Shown here one piece after another: positions 62,179 to 64,000 of a DNA stretch of 64,000 bases. The stretch spans positions 186,001-250,000 of the forward strand of contig NZ_JBHFEI010000003.1 of assembly GCF_041928815.1 (NCBI RefSeq), read 5' to 3'. Below the pieces are notes generated by a model. That model did no database searches, was not told the DNA's origin, and worked only from the letters and a program-made list of their open reading frames with translations. Every line of letters begins with the position of its first letter. Position 1 is the stretch's first letter. The position numbers were made by a program, and so were the translations under genes. The stretch comes from JBHFEI01 sp041928815 (GTDB taxonomy: Bacteria > Pseudomonadota > Alphaproteobacteria > Rhizobiales > Rhizobiaceae).

Positions 62179-62793
62179 GCGTCAGGTCCTTTTAACGCCG
62201 CTGTTCATCGGCGGGCAGCAATTACGATTTGCCCCTGCGGGCGTGGGTCACAGGCAATGATCCACGTCTGAGGAAAGGATCCTGTTGTCATCGGCACGAC
62301 ATCCATCCGGCCCGGAGGCCTTCCTGGTATCCTGCCGTCCGGAGAGTTGACGTCGCCGGCACGCATATTTCAAGGTCTTCCCGCGTTCGCACATCGCCCG
62401 AACGCAATAAGAGTGATGGGTTTATTTTAAATTGGCAAGCAAAAGTTTTTTGATTCGCCGCGATGTCTTCACATTGTTCAAAAACCGGTCAAATGCCCTG
62501 ATGTGCAAATGCACGGCTCGCAATAGATAAAACACTGATATAATTCGTGAAAATCGCTGAACGGAAGCATGGATCTGCCCTCCTGAAGGCAGGCGCCGGC
62601 GACCGTCGCCGCCGCTCTTTCGCCTTTTCGAGAGCCACGAACCCGCACGGCCTCAGGCTTCGGCTCAGGCCAATCGCGGCGCTGCGGTCAAGACAATGCG
62701 GCGATCGTCAAGAAACTTTTACGGTATCCCGCCGGTCTGCTCCATTCCGGGACAGTATAACCGGGCAGGTGTCGACAGATGATCGTGCCGGCG
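62179..62793. other. Long gene-free region upstream of the cold shock gene
   Basis: 615 bases. The part from about 62400 to 62560 is strongly AT-rich against its surroundings and includes TTTATTTTAAATTGG, TATAAT (plus strand, near 62540) and the palindrome GTGCA-AA-TGCAC (62503-62514). It most likely holds the promoter and 5' leader of csp. No reading frame in it has a family match. I cannot place the promoter. Confidence 0.5.
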
Positions 62794-63690
62794 TCAGGCC
62801 TCCCGTCCTGCGCGCAGCCGCGCCTCGCGCTCCGGCACGATCTCGACGAGGAGCATCGCGGCGAAGATGATGGCGCATCCCGCATAGCCGAGCGGCGTGA
62901 TCACCTCGCCGAGCAGCATGACCCCGAAGAGGGCGGCGAAAAGCGCCTCGCTCGACAGGAAGATCGCCGCCTGCGGCGCCGTCGTGTGACGCTGGCCGAC
63001 CACCTGCAGGATGAAGGCAAGGCCGCTGGAAAAGAGGCCGGCATAGAGGATTTCGCCAAGCGCGCCCTGAATCGCGGTCATGTCGAGCGGCTCGAGCAGA
63101 AGGCCTGCGGCGCAGCCGCCGATGGCCGAGACGACGAACTGGATGAGCGACAGGGCCATCGGCCGGCCGCTGCGGCCGACGAAGGTGCCGATCAGCACGA
63201 CCTGGATCGCCCAGAACACCGCGCAGAGGATCGTCAGCAGATCGCCGGGCGTCAGGCCGGAGAGCGTGCCGCCGCTTAAAAGAAAAATGCCGAGGAAGGC
63301 CATCGATGCCGCCGGCCAGATGATCCAGTGCGGCCGGCGGCGAAGGAAGACCACCGTCAGGATCGGCACGATCACCACATAGAGCCCGGTGAGGAAGCCG
63401 GAGGCGGTGACGGTCGTCGTCAGCAGGCCGACCTGCTGGGTCGCCGCGCCGGCAAAGAGCGCGAGGCCGATCCAGATGAACGGGAGGACGGTGCCACGGT
63501 CGAGCGGCCTTTCCGCCGCGCGGGCCTCGCGCCAGGCGAGCGGCAGCGCGACGAGGCTCGCCAAGGCGAAACGCAGCCCGATGAACCAGAAGGGACCGAT
63601 CGCCGCCATCGCGGTCGACTGGGCGACGAAGCCCGCGCCCCAGATCGCGCCGGCAAGCAGCAGAAGAAGATTGGCCTGAATGCGTGTCAT
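62794..63690 (-). CDS. EamA-type DMT superfamily transporter
   Basis: 298 residues from MTRIQANLLLLLAGAIWGAGFVAQ, chosen over an in-frame extension to 63747 that is Arg/Ser-rich. Ten transmembrane helices in two EamA repeats; the first starts AGAIWGAGF, the second includes AVFWAIQVVLIGTFVG and ends FFLSSEALFAALFG-like sequence (IFLSSEALFAALFGVMLLGE), the family's C-terminal repeat motif. It exports or imports a small metabolite; the substrate cannot be read. Confidence 0.92.
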   Translation of the reverse strand: MTRIQANLLLLLAGAIWGAGFVAQSTAMAAIGPFWFIGLRFALASLVALPLAWREARAAERPLDRGTVLPFIWIGLALFAGAATQQVGLLTTTVTASGFLTGLYVVIVPILTVVFLRRRPHWIIWPAASMAFLGIFLLSGGTLSGLTPGDLLTILCAVFWAIQVVLIGTFVGRSGRPMALSLIQFVVSAIGGCAAGLLLEPLDMTAIQGALGEILYAGLFSSGLAFILQVVGQRHTTAPQAAIFLSSEALFAALFGVMLLGEVITPLGYAGCAIIFAAMLLVEIVPEREARLRAGREA

Positions 63691-63786
63691 CGACGGGTCC
63701 GATGCGGATGCGGCGCCGCGCCGGCGCGACGCCCGCTCCGCTATCATCCCGCGACCGGTGCCGACAAGCCCCTGACGGGCACCCGC

Positions 63787-64000
63787 TTACTGTCCGACCG
63801 TCCGGCTCATGCGCAACAGCGCGCCGTCGTTGCCGTCGGTGACCATCAGGATCGCGCCGTCGGGCGCCACCTTGACATCGCGGATGCGCCCATACTCGCC
63901 CCTCAGCATCCGTTCCTCGCCCAGGATCTTGCCGTCGTCGCCGCGCTCCAGGCGGGAGAGCAACTGGTATTTCAGCGCGGCGACGAGCAGGTCGCCGTTC
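63787..64000 (-). CDS. PQQ-dependent sugar dehydrogenase, C-terminal part
   Basis: The last 71 codons of a gene that runs off the window. The frame reads NGDLLVAALKYQLLSRLE, EYGRIRDVKVAPDGAILMVTD, and ends NDGALLRMSRTVGQ before TAA (63787-63789 on the minus strand). RIRDVKVAPDGAIYVLTD-like sequence near the C-terminus is characteristic of soluble aldose/glucose sugar dehydrogenases with a six-bladed propeller that bind PQQ. The full protein is normally periplasmic; the signal peptide would lie outside the window. Confidence 0.88.
   Translation of the reverse strand, partial: NGDLLVAALKYQLLSRLERGDDGKILGEERMLRGEYGRIRDVKVAPDGAILMVTDGNDGALLRMSRTVGQ

Overview
The window is high-GC chromosomal DNA from an alphaproteobacterium of the order Hyphomicrobiales (Rhizobiales). 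The evidence is a fused anthranilate synthase TrpE(G) behind a rhizobial-type trpL leader peptide (MENARIVSIWWWAR), a BA14K-family protein, CTTG-N17-CTATAT-like promoters, a short interspersed element typical of rhizobial intergenic DNA, and rhizobial gene neighbourhoods (lgt-midA-pgeF; DUF1285-CoA pyrophosphatase-cca; moxR-DUF58-DUF4159). Genus cannot be fixed. Gene density is high. No tRNA, rRNA, IS element, prophage or CRISPR array was seen.

Layout. 1-4617: a co-directional cluster of poorly characterised genes (C-terminus of an unknown protein, a AAA+ ATPase, a DUF6638-like protein, a DUF2333 membrane protein). 4733-9000: fhs (one-carbon metabolism), a serralysin-like RTX protease and an extensin-like protein. 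9005-14137: trpL, attenuator and trpE(G); an acetyltransferase/MarR pair; a divergent CDF metal exporter; and queF, interrupted by an in-frame amber codon. 14168-18545: DUF2076 protein, HupE/UreJ permease, ClpP-like protease, and leuA behind a candidate leucine leader peptide. 18612-23605: anti-sigma/ECF sigma pair, phosphoesterase, Nudix hydrolase, glutathionyl-hydroquinone reductase, GNAT. 23613-30535: a four-gene MoxR/DUF58/DUF4159/vWA-like envelope operon. 30683-37803: cca operon, apt, tandem MaoC hydratases, ychF. 38048-43090: orphan AbrB protein, pth, a periplasmic binding protein with a GGDEF/EAL protein, rplY. 43257-47809: BenE transporter, then a GAF-Fis regulator with aldehyde dehydrogenase and DUF779 protein. 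47816-53906: prs, a lipoprotein, a creatinase-fold protein, pgeF, midA, lgt. 54098-60871: ubiK, ybjN, proC, a CsaA-like protein, a marR-response regulator-kinase operon, ilvE, an MBL hydrolase. 60872-64000: repeat, BA14K, cold shock protein, EamA transporter, and the C-terminus of a PQQ-dependent sugar dehydrogenase.

Most regions are ordinary housekeeping DNA. The signals most worth a second look are: the amber codon in queF; two leader-peptide loci (trp, and a proposed leu) with the same promoter-to-ATG geometry and probably leaderless; the AAA+/DUF6638-like/DUF2333 cluster; a c-di-GMP/binding-protein pair lying between rplY and pth; several well-placed inverted repeats that look like operators (two next to MarR genes); and a cluster of GANTC methylation sites upstream of ybjN.
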